From: Euglena gracilis
Taxonomy: Eukaryota; Euglenida; Euglenophyceae; Euglenales
Length of the DNA: 64,000 nt
Assembly (NCBI GenBank): GCA_039621445.1
Contig: CP154954.1
Span: forward strand, 66,870,714 to 66,934,713
Direction of reading: 5' to 3'
The notes under the pieces were generated by a model. That model was given only the letters and a program-made list of their open reading frames with translations, made no database searches and had not been told where the DNA came from. Each line of letters begins with the position of its first letter. Position 1 is the first letter of the stretch. Below are positions 37,450 to 49,839 of this stretch, piece by piece. Position numbers and translations under genes: made by a program.

Positions 37450-40400
37450 GCCTTTCATTCATTCGGAATGGGCCTCGCAAAATTCTCTGCAAATTCACGC
37501 CGGGAACTTTGCGATGCGTCCCCCCCCTTCTGAAGCCCCTTCGTTGGCACTGAATCAGAGGGGATGCAAAAAAAATGGACAATGAAACGGCACAACAAAC
37601 AAAAGAGAAATAATGCATTGGGCTGGGCTGGGATCCGCTTGGAGCCCTGGAAACATCTGAATGCTTGACCACGAACCCAATGACCCAAATTGCAACAGCT
37701 GATCCTGCAAAAGGTAAACATTAATAAAACAATTTAATTTTTGACTTGATTTAAGATTTAATAATTTGAATTTTTAACCGTCGATGGCATTTTCAGCTGG
37801 CAAAAATGGACATTCATGCAGCCCATTGCACCTTCATTCCCCAAGCAATCACATCACATCTGCAGGCTCACCTCTGCAAGGGATGCAACATCTCGCACAT
37901 CGACCTGGCAGAAGGAGGGATCGCATTGGACATTGTCCCTGAAAAAACGAAGCACGATTTTTCCCATCAAATGCATCTTTCAATTTCGGCGCACCGTTCA
38001 ACAGAACAAAAAGACAAATAGTCAGAAAAATGCCTGATGATATTCTTTAAATCAAGTGTTTCATCCCACCTCCCAACCTCGCCACTCAAATTTTGAAGTC
38101 CCCAAACGGCGACTCCTAGGTGCTCCCTCCCTCCAGCTTTCACTGGGAGTAGATAGACTGATGGCCGAAAGACTACAATTCCCAGAGCGGAAACCTGAAA
38201 ACGTCAGTGTTGGTGCGTTTTCTATTTGAATCAGTCGCTGGTGGACACTGGGACAATCAAAACGAATGAGATGCATCTCGCAGGTTTCAAATTTTACGGA
38301 GTTGAGGCTTGAGTTGATTTGAGTTTAGGATTCTCCATTCTTTGCCCCCACAGTCCTGTACCCTCCCTCTCCATCGATGAATTTAATTCTTGTGCAGCCC
38401 CAGCTGGACAAATTCTAAAAATGGATGGTACCGGAATTTTTGTTTTGGAATGCAAAAATGGGTTTAAAATAGAAAAAAAATACGCCAAAAATTGTTTGTC
38501 CGGTTCTATTTTGGGTCGAAAAAATTGATTTTTTAAACATTATATTTTAACGTCAGATTCTTTGGCTTTTTTTAAATGTGGATATTTGGTATCTGGTTCC
38601 CTGTTGGGTCAAATTCAAATTCAAATTCACTCGAGACTCGAGGAACTTGGCCCAGGACTCTTTTGACGGCCAGCAGCCTCTTTCCAAGCAGTCCAAATGC
38701 GAGCCTAGGATGGGCTAGCGGTAGCAGCAGCAGGCGACTTGCGGTGTAATACGTTGCAGGGGCAGTGTCCATAGGGTGAGCGAACTGGGATGGGAAGGAG
38801 CACTTCACTCCAATGCGAAGCGGGTCAAACAGTGTAGGCAGTGGTGCGGGTGAGGAAAGATGGGAGGGAGGAGCGCCTCCGGACGACAGAACAGGAGGGG
38901 GAAGTTGAACGGAAGACATCCAAAGAAATTCTCTGAAAATTTCAACAAGCTAAAGAAAAAAACCAAATATGCTGTTTGTGGTTTGTGTGTGTCATCGTTT
39001 GTATTTCCCCTCAAAATAAGATATTTGTAGCATTTGTACATTAATGCTGTAAATACATTGGGGGATTGGGCTTGGGCCAGAGTTGGCAAAATAATGAATG
39101 ACTTTTTCTTGAGTGCAGAAGAAGGCACCTTTGGCATTGGGGGTGAAACATCACATTGGACCCTTGACGCGGTGCACAAACACGGTACCGACACAAAGCT
39201 CCAAAATTCCGAATGTTTGTGGTCACAGGTCGTTGAAATGTGCCTGGAACATACTTGAAGTTGTAGTACGTCGCGCCGTTTGTGCCAAGGCGGAAAAAAA
39301 TTTGCGGCGGTGGTGGCGCAATAATTTTTTGTCATGGCTGTCGTGCCACAAAATTTTGCCGCGGCGAAAGTGCGCAGAGCATTTTTTTTTGGAGTGGTGC
39401 ATGAGGTGCACAATTGCACCTCATGCAATTTTAGCAACAACGCAGCACCCAACAACTTCATTGGTGCGATGCAAAATAGAATAAATAGAATCTTGGCAAA
39501 AAGCAAAGCTTTGCCGAATACCTCTCCTTGAGCTGCCAACTCTTGCTATCGACCTTTGTGTCGTTTTATTGTTTCACATGCCAAATTCAGATATTGATGC
39601 CCGCATGGGTTTTATGCTGTTTAATACAGTTCAAATTTCTGAACAGCATTCATTCTGTATCTCGGTAACCTTTGTGCCCAGTGCATTATTTTTGTGTCTT
39701 ATCCACGGCAGGACACAAAGCAATAACACAAGCGCCCCACCCAACACGTGTCGCGCCATAGGGTTTTTTAACAGGCACTCTGACGTGGCCTCTGTGAAAA
39801 TTTGGCAGCAACAAACATCCATAAAGGGGTAGCTATATGTCGAGAATTGGCAGCGGAATTTGCAACCGATCTCCCCATCACCGTCAAATGATCCTCAGTC
39901 GCCAACCTGTGACCACCTGTCTGCATGCAACCTGTCCTCAAGGTTTTTGTAAAGAATTCCATTTTTTTTTAACAAGCAACAAAATTTTTTTTACCAAAGC
40001 CAAAAAAAATATTCACCTTGCAGTTAGAGCGACCCGAAAAAAATATTCTTATGCCACTATATATACCACTGTGGAAAATTTTTTTGAAACCGGTAGCGCC
40101 GCTGCAAAATTTTTTTCCGTTCGCTCTGACAACCGAGTTAAGTGTGTGCCTGTTTTTCTTGTTTGAGGCATACAACCCCCCTCCCCCGTAATGGAAGCAT
40201 GGATGAGCGTATGGCGGATCGCCGCCTCCGGTGGGGGGATGTGTGCTTGTATTTTGGACCCCCACCTGTGTCATTTTTGTTCGTTTCGAAGTCCCATCAA
40301 AACGGGCAGTGCGCTTGTAGTGGCCGCCTTCGGATGCGGCGCTTGAATTAGTGGGGGGGGGTCACCTTCTTCAGACTTCATCCCCTGTCTGGCCTGTGAC

Positions 40401-40600
40401 ATATTTTTTTTGGCCGAGAAGGGGGGGTTTAGTGAGAAGATTGGCGGTGCAAGACGGTTTTGCCTTTTCATGTAATTGCAGACAACTCCCTGGTGGCAGA
40501 TCTTTCCGGAACAACCCACCTCATTAGAAAGCTAGCATTTGACCCCCAAGCATTCAACCTCTGCCCTCAACCTTCTGTAGCAGTGGGGGTTTCACGGTGC
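37450..40600. other. No gene that can be named
   Basis: Candidate coding fragments are weak. 37806-38021 (plus) follows a TTTTCAG acceptor and reads LCKGCNISHIDLAEGGIALD. 38319-38528 (plus) is an ORF of 69 codons. 38805-39539 (minus) is an ORF of 244 codons, Cys/Thr/Leu-rich, that overlaps plus-strand ORFs. None matches a family I know, and the 244-codon ORF has no consistent composition. Poly-T and poly-A tracts are common at 39.95-40.1 kb. Confidence 0.4.
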
Positions 40601-40613
40601 TCTCGAAATAACA

Positions 40614-40829
40614 CCCCCCCCCCCAAATAACCTGGCGGGGTGCCAGGTAATTGGAACCAACTTTTGGCCCTGCCCTCCCGGCAGGTTATTTGGGCCCTTT
40701 TTTCAGCGCCATAAAGGAAGGTTGCCTAAAAAGGGGGAAAATTACTGGAACCACATTTTTTGCCCCTCCCCCTGCCAAGTTATTCGGCCCCCGCCAGGAG
40801 GAAAGGCCCCGCCAGGTTATTTGGGGGGG
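40614..40829. mobile_element. 216-bp element with C-rich inverted ends
   Basis: The left end CCCCCCCAAATAACCTGGCG is inverted at the right end (40806-40829). Two further inner copies of the caggttattygg motif lie near 40680 and 40785. The ends resemble those of the element at 61340-62017 (CCCCCCCAAATAATACC). No ORF. Confidence 0.6.
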
Positions 40830-40905
40830 TTTAGGCAGGGTAAGCTCCATACCAGGTTGGGACCCGACTTCACATACTGCATTCCCGGCCGAGGGGCGGG
40901 GCTAC

Positions 40906-41020
40906 CGATCCGGCGCATGGAGCCCTCGTGGCAGAGGTACGCGGCCATGAGGGCGGCAACCATGGCCTGGGGGTGGACGTCCTTGCCGATGCAGCAGTGG
41001 GGCCCGGCCTCTTGGCCTTC
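40906..41020 (-). other. Exon-like segment A1 (AGPHCCIGKDVHPQAM)
   Basis: The minus strand encodes AGPHCCIGKDVHPQAMVAAL then MAAYLCHEGSMRRI. A GT donor (ATCG|GTAGCC) lies at 40905. About 70 bases are nearly identical to 56125-56215, so both descend from one exon. The G-x-x-x-C-x-G pattern followed by a helix recalls the haem-binding loop of cytochrome P450 or related haem enzymes, but no preceding Phe is visible. I offer that only as a weak idea. Confidence 0.45.
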
Positions 41021-41487
41021 AGCGTGCGGAGAGTGGTGACGCACATAACTGCGCAATGCTTCATTATTCAAATGCTCAGCAGAACAATTGCTTTCCAACT
41101 TCCAATGCAAAAGCGAGTCCATGATCTGAAAACAACCAACTCCCCTCAGAAAACAGTCATTTTCAACCACCTACTTGAAAAATAAAAAAAATTGGGGGGT
41201 AGCCCTGATCACTGGCACATACACAAACAAACAAACGGAGGTCCATGCCATGTTCACAAATTGCAGCAGATCGAGGTGGCAGAAGTTGACGATGAGGGCG
41301 TGGGGCCAGGGCGTAGGGGGAGGGGCAGCTCATTTGCTTCTGGATTGGGATGGGAAGCTGTAATCGCGATTGAGGCTCCCAAACTATCTCACACACATCT
41401 ATTAGCGTAGACGAGGACTTCATATTTCATATTAGCATATAAATTATAATATAAATCATCTAATTATATTATAAATAAAAAATTATC

Positions 41488-41635
41488 ATATAATTCATTC
41501 ATACATTCATTCATTCATTCATTCATTCATTCATTCATTCATTCATTCATTCATTCATTCATGCATTCATCCATTTGTTTGTTTGTTTGTTTGTTTGTTT
41601 ATTATTGTTGTTATTGTTGCTGTTGCTGTTGCTGC

Positions 41636-41673
<38 letters not shown>

Positions 41674-41723
41674 CTGCTGCTGCTGTTATTATTATGGTTA
41701 TTATTGCTATGATCATCACCACC

Positions 41724-41754
<31 letters not shown>

Positions 41755-41757
41755 GGC
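41488..41757. repeat. Compound microsatellite ATTC, GTTT, GCT/GTT, CAC/CAT
   Basis: Four simple repeats are consecutive: ATTC to about 41566, GTTT at 41574-41603, GCT and GTT mixtures at 41612-41697, and CAC then CAT triplets at 41713-41755. They translate to poly-Ser/Ala/His/Cys shadows on both strands. Confidence 0.95.
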
Positions 41758-42415
41758 GATCCACGTGATGAGCACCAGATTCCCCCACAGGCCAAGCCTC
41801 GTTCCTCACAATGAGACACGTAACAGTGCGAACCCTTTGATAATGTCACCGGTCAGGTTAGCAAATGCACTTTCCTTAGTAACAACCTCCCACCCACTAC
41901 GGGCTGATGAAATCCCAAATGCGACCTGGAATGGGTCAATATGCACGTTTATGCCACGAACAGAGTAACAAATTTCGAGACCCATTTCGTCATTTTTTTC
42001 ACCCAGCAGTTCCCAAAAAAACCTGAAATAATCTTCAGCTTTGTTGATTGCGAATTGCTGACCGAACGCACTGCATTTGAATTTGAGATTATTGGAAAAA
42101 AAAACTGGAGTCCAGGGTTTGAATAACCCTGGTTTGAGAGGGCAACTAAAACTAACTTGAACTAACCTGAATTCAGAATACCAAATCTGGTTGATGAAAC
42201 CAGCCATACTTGTTGCATCGAACGAAGAAAGCCCCCGTAAGCCGCTCCTTGCAGCGAGGCTCCTGAAAAATACAACCTGTTTCAACACAGATCCGATGCC
42301 TTTATCCTTGCACTTCTATTTAGTTCATTTTGAGTGCACACACATACATTCATAAATGCATGCATGCATTCGTACATTCAGACATAAATACCTGAATACA
42401 AACATACACACATAC

Positions 42416-42965
42416 ATACTTACATACATATGAAAATACATACATACATACATACATACATACATACATACATACATACATACATACATACATACATACA
42501 TACATACATACATACATACATCCATACGTCCATACATCCATACATCCATACATACATACATACATACATACATACGTACGTACGTACGTACGTACGTACG
42601 TACGTACGTACGTACGTATGTATGTAAGTATGTATGTATGTATGTATGTATGTATGTATGTATGTATGTATGTATGTATGTATGTCTGTACGTGTGTATG
42701 TATGGATGCATGTATGGATGAGTGTATGTATGTATGTATGCAAGCATGTATGTATGTATGCATGTATGATACATAACAGACATGTGTACACCTGTACGTG
42801 TATACATGCGTACATACATGTGTGCCCACGCACATGCATATACATTCCGACTGCATGCATAAAATCATCCATGTATCCATCCACGAATGGAGACATAAAT
42901 GCATCCATCCATTCATCCATCCATCCATCCATCCATCCATCCATCCATCCATCCATCCATCCATC
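42416..42965. repeat. Large ACAT/ACGT/TATG and CATC microsatellite tract
   Basis: About 110 bases of ACAT are followed by ACGT and then TATG, which is its inverse (ACAT on the other strand). The tract can fold back on itself around the ACGT block at 42570-42617. A CATC repeat at 42904-42963 follows. All long ORFs here (HTYI or MYVC types) are repeat translations. Confidence 0.95.
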
Positions 42966-43149
42966 AATACAAAACCACCAAATACAAATCTCTTGACACT
43001 GCTGCTTGACTTGCCACAGTGCTGTTGTGAGAAAATATACATACAAGTGAACTACACATATTTCACAAAGACAAACCATATAAAACTTTTCATTACACCA
43101 ATCTTAATTAAACATACCGATCTCAAACACACAAAATCTTAAACACACC

Positions 43150-43292
43150 GGGGGGCTGGGGTGCGAGGAGGGCTGTTCACAAATTGGAAAAGGGACGTCA
43201 GGACAACCCAGAAGTAGGTCAAGCTGAGGGTGAACCGCTCGTCGGCCGCCTTGAACTCTGACCGACGCAGAGTCGCCGTCATGGTTTGGGGG
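43150..43292 (-). other. Exon-like segment with start codon
   Basis: From an ATG near 43280 the minus strand reads MTATLRRSEFKAADERFTLS then LTYFWVVLTSLFQFVNS. Codon choice is GC-rich and the hydrophobic stretch could be a membrane segment. No family is recognised; the 3' end of the exon is unclear. Confidence 0.4.
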
Positions 43293-43699
43293 GCTCCACA
43301 TGACGCAGGTTACACCTCCCGACTGAGACCGGTGAGGGTTCAGGACCTCCCCAAAAACAACGAAGTGGACAGAAAGAGAAGTGGTGGGGAAAAAGCCCAA
43401 ACAAATAACGCTAACAAACAGTCGCTGAACAATAAAAGCAAATGGCAAATAATCTCCAGCTGCAGCTCCAGCTTGCACAAGGGAAAGGTTCCACGCGGTG
43501 TTGGTTTTCAACGAAACATCGGGCCTTCTTTGCAACCTGTTTCAATGATAAACATGGGCACCAACAAGGACACTGCTGGGTGGCCAAAACGCACAACACT
43601 GACCAGCAAAACATTCACCGCAGCAAAATGGTGACGTCAAAAAAGGTGTTTGACCTCGACCCCCCCCCCCCCCCGCATTAAACTCTGCCCCACCCTCAC

Positions 43700-43838
43700 G
43701 TCCCCTGAGCCCAGGGACGGCTGAGGGGGCCTCTGCGCTCCATCTCCGGCGGACCGAACCGGAGGTCGTGGGCCACCAGGAAGCGCCGCACCGCGGAGCG
43801 TGCGCGGCGCGCCCAGCGGGGCGGAGGCATCCCGGCGG
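43700..43838 (-). other. Exon-like segment with both splice sites
   Basis: An acceptor (CCTCTCACAG|) at 43839 and a donor (|GTGAGGGTG) at 43699 frame 139 bases that read MPPPRWARRARSAVRRFLVA then HDLRFGPPEMERRGPLSRP. Composition is GC-rich and Arg-rich, unlike the surrounding sequence. Protein family unknown. Confidence 0.5.
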
Positions 43839-44604
43839 CTGTGAGAGGCGGGGGGGGGTGTGAGGGAAGGTGGGAGGGGGGGGTAGGCTGGACCCCCAAA
43901 GGGGGAGGGGGACAGCGGAGGTCCTCAAAAACGCCACACAAAAAATGGTATGTCCGTTTTGATGTGTTTCTTGCGTTATGCATTTGGCGGGTTTTGTGCA
44001 TTTGTGCACTTTGAGGTTCTGGTGTGGAACAACTTTTTGAGTTGATTGAGTGAAAATTGGTGGAGAATGGCTGGTAAAAAAAAACGATGAAAGTCAGAAA
44101 ATATATCAGGAAATTGAAAAATGCTCTAACCCGTGGCATAGAAAATAGGCGTCCAAAGCAGAGTGCTTCCATTCCAGAGGTTGACGCTTGCGTGTTCCGC
44201 GAGGGAGTTGGTAGCCAGCTCACCCAACCACCAACTAACCAATTAACCCAACCAACTCAAAGGAGGAGGGCTTGGAAAACACTGGGCGGGATTGAGTGCG
44301 AAATCTTCTCTTTGCCACAAACAAAAACAGAAAAAGGGGTGCCTGAACAAAGAACACCCAGGAAAAAAACACCCTGCAAAATCAAGCAGCAGTAGCGACA
44401 CGCAAGCAAAACGGCACCTCTCATTGAGGCAGTGGTCAATGTGAAGCACTCCACAGCCAAGAATAGAAGCAGGGGATACAGTGCGGGGGGAGGGGGGGGG
44501 GCGGTGGATGACGTCATTGGTGACTGCCTCAGCGCAAGATGTATCCCCACAGCAAGTGGCCGCCATGCAGGGCAAATATGCCGGGGCATGCTTGTGCTTA
44601 CCAA

Positions 44605-44880
44605 CTGGGGGGGTGGGTGCTATAGGGTGCCTGCCCCCAGCAGCCACACCCCCCCGGGGGGGATAGGGGTCCGGGGGGGACCCAGAAAATTTTCATTGAA
44701 AATGGCCATTTCTGGGCCCCCGGCGCCAAAGGCGCCGGGGTCGGAGGGGGGTGCCTGCCCCCTAGCAGGCACCCCCCTCCGAAACCCTACCCCCCCCGGG
44801 GGGGGTCGGATCGGGTGCTATGGGGTGCCTACCCCTAGCACCACCCCCCCGTGGGGTAGGCACCCGACTAAGGAGGTGGG
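44605..44880. repeat. Tandem GC-rich hairpins
   Basis: A run of inverted repeats: GGGTCCGGGGGGGACCC, CCCCCGGCGCCAAAGGCGCC with a G run, GGTGCCTGCCCCCTAGCAGG with CACC, and GGTGCTATGGGG with TAGCACC. Each could form a stable hairpin in single-stranded form. No coding sense. Confidence 0.7.
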
Positions 44881-44989
44881 GGCTTGGGGGGGGGCGGGGG
44901 GGTGCGAGACAGTCACCACAATACAATCCCTCCACAGAAAAACACTATCAAAAAGACAAGAAAAAAACAACACCACCCTATGTTACCAC

Positions 44990-46030
44990 TAGTAACTGCC
45001 CACTAACCAGCCCAACAAAAAAAAATAGGGACAAACATACCCAAAAAAACCCCAAAGATCCCAAAAAAACGCAAATGGCAACCCCAAACGGGTATGGGCT
45101 CTAGAAACTCAAGACCAGTCAATCCCCCCAGCACACCTACAAGTTCAAATTTCTAAATGGCATGCAAACAAACCTGCCCCCTAAACCACCCCCCTCCGTC
45201 CTACCCCCCCGGGTAAAGACCAAAAAACCAGTTACCACCGTAAGCTCGATGGGGGCGTTTTTCTATGTACCTCTTTTGTTATGAGTAAAAAAAAAATTGA
45301 TTGTTAATTATTGGTAACACAACAAAGATTTAATATACAACCAACATTACTCCAGCCTTCCCTCCTCCCAAGCCTAATGAACATTACAATGGCAATCAAG
45401 GTGGTGGGGATGTTTAGTGGACTGAAAAAGGTTACAAACTGGATGGTCGGACAACGTCTGTCCATTTGGGCAAGGGGTTTCATTCGACATGGGGGGGGGA
45501 AGGTAGCTAAGTATCCGATGGAACCCACCCCAAACGTCTCCTCTGACGGAAAAAATGCTCTCGAGACTTTCAAGAGAAATGAGAAAGGGGTCACGAACGC
45601 AGTTATGTCCTCAAGGCTTCGAAAAATGAAATCATGAAACGCTGCTGCTGAAAGGTCACAAAACTATGCAGTCATTGTGGGACAAAGGAGTATATATGAA
45701 AATTTTGAGGAAAAAGGTGATTAGGACATGCAATTTCTTTGTGATTCTGGTTTCTGGTTAAAGAGAGGTTAGGGTGGTCGCCCTCCCACATGTGGTTCGG
45801 ACCCCTCCGTCAAATGACCAAAAGGGGGGGTCCAGATGGTTGAGGCAGCTGCAAATTTGAATCCGCGGTTTGGCATATAGATGCAGGGTTTCGAGGGGCA
45901 CAGGTAAAGAGAGATCGGCAGAGAAGAGGGGAAAGCAAGTAAGGAAAGTCAATCCAGGCAAGACCAGAATGGACATGCGAAGAAGGTGCGATGTTAAGAA
46001 GAGAACCTTCGAGGGCATGGTGATTTTGGG
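44990..46030. other. No recognisable gene
   Basis: A-rich sequence with short ORFs only. 45311-45637 (108 codons, plus) has no motif. Confidence 0.5.
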
Positions 46031-46960
46031 CCCGTGCAGAAGTTTTTTAAAGACCGGGGGGAGGGGGTCCCCCACCCACCCACCCACTGGGGGGGTCCTG
46101 AGGGACCGCTCAATTTCCCCCAAAGTGGCCAAAAATCACAAAAATGCCAAAAATAGCACCTGCAGCGCCGAAAAGTATATCCCACCCCCTGCCCCCCCCC
46201 CCCCCGGGGGGGGTCGGCCGGCCCCCCCCCCCCCACCCCCCCTCCGGGGGGGGGGGGCAGAACTAAATCAAGTCTAAACCACTCCCAGAGGGAGGAGTTT
46301 GGTGACGGCGGGTCACAATTCAAATGTGCAAATGCAAATAAATGCAAGTTACCGCTGGATGTTCAGTGGAAAGCCGGTTTTGCCTTTGGCCAAACATTTG
46401 AGTGCCCCCCAACTGTGGGGGGGAGGGGTCCCTCTCGGTCTTAAAAATCTCTGCCCCAAACCTCGGTTTTTTGAACCACCTTGACTTCCGGAACGCTCAC
46501 GTGCGAACCTCTGCCCCCCTCCCCATAGGGGTCTGGGCAGAGGTTTTTTTTAGGACCCGGGGGGTCTGGACCCACCCACCCACCCAACCCAACTCCTGGG
46601 GGGAGGTTTGGAGGGACCCACTTTTGGGGTCAATTTTGGGCCCAATTTTTTCCCCAGTGCTTCTCACCGAAAACTGAAGGAAACCCCTCCGGTGGGGCAC
46701 CCATTTTGCTGGACCACCCAGGGGGTGCTCGGCCGGGACCCCTCCTCTCCCCCTGGGTCACGAAACTCAAAAAAATTCTCAGTCCGGGGTACCCACATTT
46801 TGAGGTTCGATTTGGGGGGTCGCGCCAGAAAAAAAAAGCCAAAAATGGCCAAAATCATGCCACCGATGGGGGACCTTAGAGGGAAGGGGAAAAGGTCCAA
46901 CGGACCCATCCCCCCCCACCCCAGGGTCCAAAACTAAAAAAAAATACTGGATGTCCTTTC
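46030..46960. repeat. C/G-run repeat with CCAAAAATGGCC cores
   Basis: Alternating long C and G runs, repeated GGGGTCC and GGACCC boxes and CCAAAAATGGCC-like cores near 46125 and 46840. Similar stretches occur at 7170, 48780 and 51610. No gene. Confidence 0.55.
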
Positions 46961-47439
46961 GAACGGTTTGAGATGTTGTCTGGGCGACGTGTGGTCTGCA
47001 CTGAAGCTCACCTCGGAGCTGGTGCGCACAGCAGAGTGGTCGCCACTGGCGTTGTCTGAGGCAAACGACAGCGCAGGAGTCAGGCGGAGGAGGGGAGGGT
47101 GTGGCAACAAGGCGATCGCTTGGGAAAGCAGCTCCAACGATTCTGTTGCCAACAAAATTATTGAACAACTTCTGACTGTCTGCAGGCACAGGTAGACATA
47201 TATAGTAGTAAGGTACAGGTAGACATACATACTTGTATGTATCCATCCTTTCATCCATGAGACCGTCCATCCATCAATACATGAATACACACACACACAT
47301 TCATTTGACCCTCGAGTTTCCTTTTATTTATAAAAAAAATTGAAAATTTTCAAAAAATTCTCAGGAGCAGGGGTCAGTGGGTAGGGGGTTAGAGGACAGT
47401 ATCCCGGGGAGGAGAGTGTCCTGGGGGGGGAATAGGTAA

Positions 47440-47958
47440 CACACATACGTACGTACATACATACGTACATACATACATACATACATACATACATACATAC
47501 GTACATACATACATACATACATACATACATACATACATACATACATACATACATACATACATACATACATACATACATACATACATACATACATACATAC
47601 AACATACATACATACATACATACATACATACATACATACATACATACATACATACATACATACACACATACACACACACACATACATACATACATACATA
47701 CATACATACATACATACATACATACATACATACATACATACATACATACATACATACATACATACATACATACATACATACATACATACATACAACATAC
47801 ATACATACATACATACCTACCTACCTACCTACCTACATACATACATACATACATACATACATACATACATACATACATACATACATACATACATACAGAC
47901 ATACATACATGCATACATACATACATACATACAGACATACATACAGACATACATACAT

Positions 47959-47997
<39 letters not shown>

Positions 47998-48030
47998 TAC
48001 ATACATACATATACACACAGACATACATGC
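47440..48030. repeat. ACAT microsatellite, about 590 bp
   Basis: Nearly continuous ACAT units with minor ACAC, CTAC (47812-47836) and ACAG (47960-47996) variants. ORFs on it are translations of the repeat. Confidence 0.97.
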
Positions 48031-48137
48031 ATGCATGCACACAATTATGCATGCGTACATCGGAAAAACGATTTTTTGTGTATTTTTGTGAATTATAGTC
48101 TGCATAACCAAACACCACTGAGGTGAGGACTGGTTCC

Positions 48138-48228
48138 AGGCTACGACATTGCCTAACGCCAGTGGTCCAGCAGGGATCGGCGTCGGCAGGATACCCTCCT
48201 CGACATCATCAAAGGTGGCATGCAAGAA
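48138..48228 (-). other. Exon-like segment
   Basis: The minus strand from an ATG at 48225 reads MHATFDDVEEGILPTPIPAG then PLALGNVVAWNQSSPQW before running into microsatellite. It is well-composed protein sequence but of no recognised family. Confidence 0.35.
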
Positions 48229-49206
48229 TGACCAACTTTCGGCTCACAAAAAGTGCAAAATAATTGGCCTTTTCGCCTCCCCCCTTTTGTGGCCACAAAA
48301 AATTAAACCGCATTTTTTTGTTTTTCTATGCTCAGCAAAAATTTGTTGTGTACCGCATAATGCCACTATGCTGACCAAAAACACCCTCACACCAAAACCC
48401 AACTGCCACAACTCCCAGGAGGTCAGAGGACATTTTTTGATGTCGTCAGAGAACATCTGTCCATCGATGACCCGAACCCTGACGCTGTCCGAACCCTAAC
48501 TCTGGGCCAGAACGTTACAAGCAACGCTTGCGAAGGGGCGCAGTGCTGAACAGAGAGTTATCATGCGGGACAGAAGGGGCAGATGAGGGTGGCAGCAACT
48601 CTTCGGGGGGGGGTGGACGGGAAGGTGGATAGCACAAGGCCCAGGCTTCGCACTGTGAAAGGAGAGAGCATGGTTGTTGGCTCCATGCAGTGAGTGGGCT
48701 GAATTAGGTCAGGGAAGCTAGCGGGGGGGGAGTCTGGACCCAATGGGGAAAGACAACACCAACCCGACCCAAGCGATATGGCCAAAAATGGCCGACTGTG
48801 GGCACTTCGTCACTTTGGGCACGTTTTCGGAACTTTTTTTTTTTGTTAAAAGCTGGAAATTTACCTTCCGAGGTCGGTTGGGTGTTGGATTGGGAGACAT
48901 ATTTTTTCCCCAGGCGTGATCAGGCTTCTTTTTGAGGAAATGCCTACTCCCTGTGTGCAGTACCCCCACACGGGGTCGGGCATTTTCGAACCCCCCTGGC
49001 GGAGGTCGGGTTTTGGGGTGGGTAGTCAACGTTCTGGGGTAAAGCTACAATATATGAAAGGTGAGATTTCACAAGCAAGCTGACTTACAGGGAGACGACG
49101 GAATACTTCACAAACCTGAATCCACAAGGGCTATCCACCTTACTGTGATTTATCATTTCCCACAGGGGGTGGCAATGAACCCCTTGTAAGAACTCTGAAG
49201 CAAGTA

Positions 49207-49828
49207 CCCCCCCTCCCCTTTGTTCAACGACCACCCTTTTATAATGACCACCCCCTGGTCACAGGTTGCAGGTAATGGGGGGCGTACGACCACCCCCTCC
49301 CCTGGTCATAGGTTGCAGGTTGCAAATAAAATTTTGACGGTTTTACCAACCGGTAGATTTCCCACCTCCCCCGCTACAGGTTTTTTTCTGCTATGCTCCG
49401 CCCCCCGGTAACGTCAGAGCCAGATCCCAAAAAGCTGGTATTGGGTTTGGCAAACGTTTTCAATGGGAACCTTTACCTCACATGGGATCTGATCGATGGG
49501 GATTTTATCCTGAAAATTGTTGAATCACAGGAAGAAAGGCTTCTATACCGTGCCCGCGGAATAGTGCCTGCCTCGCACCCCTTCGGTATGGCATTTGCAC
49601 AGCAGCCAGAACACCACAACAGCTGTCGTTCATGACACCCCCTCAGGAGCAGCCGCTGTGTTTGGGCTTACCTCCTTTATGAGTTTTTTCCGCTTTTCGC
49701 TGTGCGTGAATCTTTGCCCCCTTTATAATGACCACCCCCTGGTCACAGGTTGCAGGTGATGGGGGCGTACGACCACCCCCCCCCTGGTCATAGGTTGCAG
49801 GTAAATGGTCGTTGGACAAAGGGGGGGG
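49207..49828. mobile_element. 622-bp element with CCAACGACC inverted ends, TA-flanked
   Basis: The ends are CCCCCCCTCCCCTTTGTTCA and, inverted, CCCCCCCCTTTGTCCAACGA, both continuing towards CGACC, and TA lies on both sides. An 85-bp direct repeat (about 49236-49320 and 49720-49804) lies inside the ends, containing ATAATGACCACCCCCTGGTC. Between the repeats is an ORF (49393-49635). The structure could be one element carrying DNA between duplicated arms, or two adjacent copies. Confidence 0.6.
49393..49635 (+). CDS. Small ORF within the 622-bp element
   Basis: 80 codons. The later part reads KLVLGLANVFNGNLYLTWDL then IDGDFILKIVESQEERLLYR, which looks like folded protein (alternating beta-type hydrophobics). 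It could be a captured host exon or the element's own product. No family recognised; no splice sites certain. Confidence 0.35.
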   Translation: MLRPPVTSEPDPKKLVLGLANVFNGNLYLTWDLIDGDFILKIVESQEERLLYRARGIVPASHPFGMAFAQQPEHHNSCRS

Positions 49829-49839
49829 TAATATTCTCT

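Noticed and set aside
38805-39539. 244-codon minus-strand ORF as a gene
   Set aside because: No domain, no codon bias, overlapping open frames on the other strand and no splice or promoter evidence; left as unassigned.
42320-43080. Long ORFs of HTYI or MYVC type
   Set aside because: They are translations of ACAT and related microsatellites, open in several frames on both strands.
47324-48225. ORFs of 140-160 codons, Met/Tyr/Val/Cys-rich
   Set aside because: Same reason: ACAT repeat translation.
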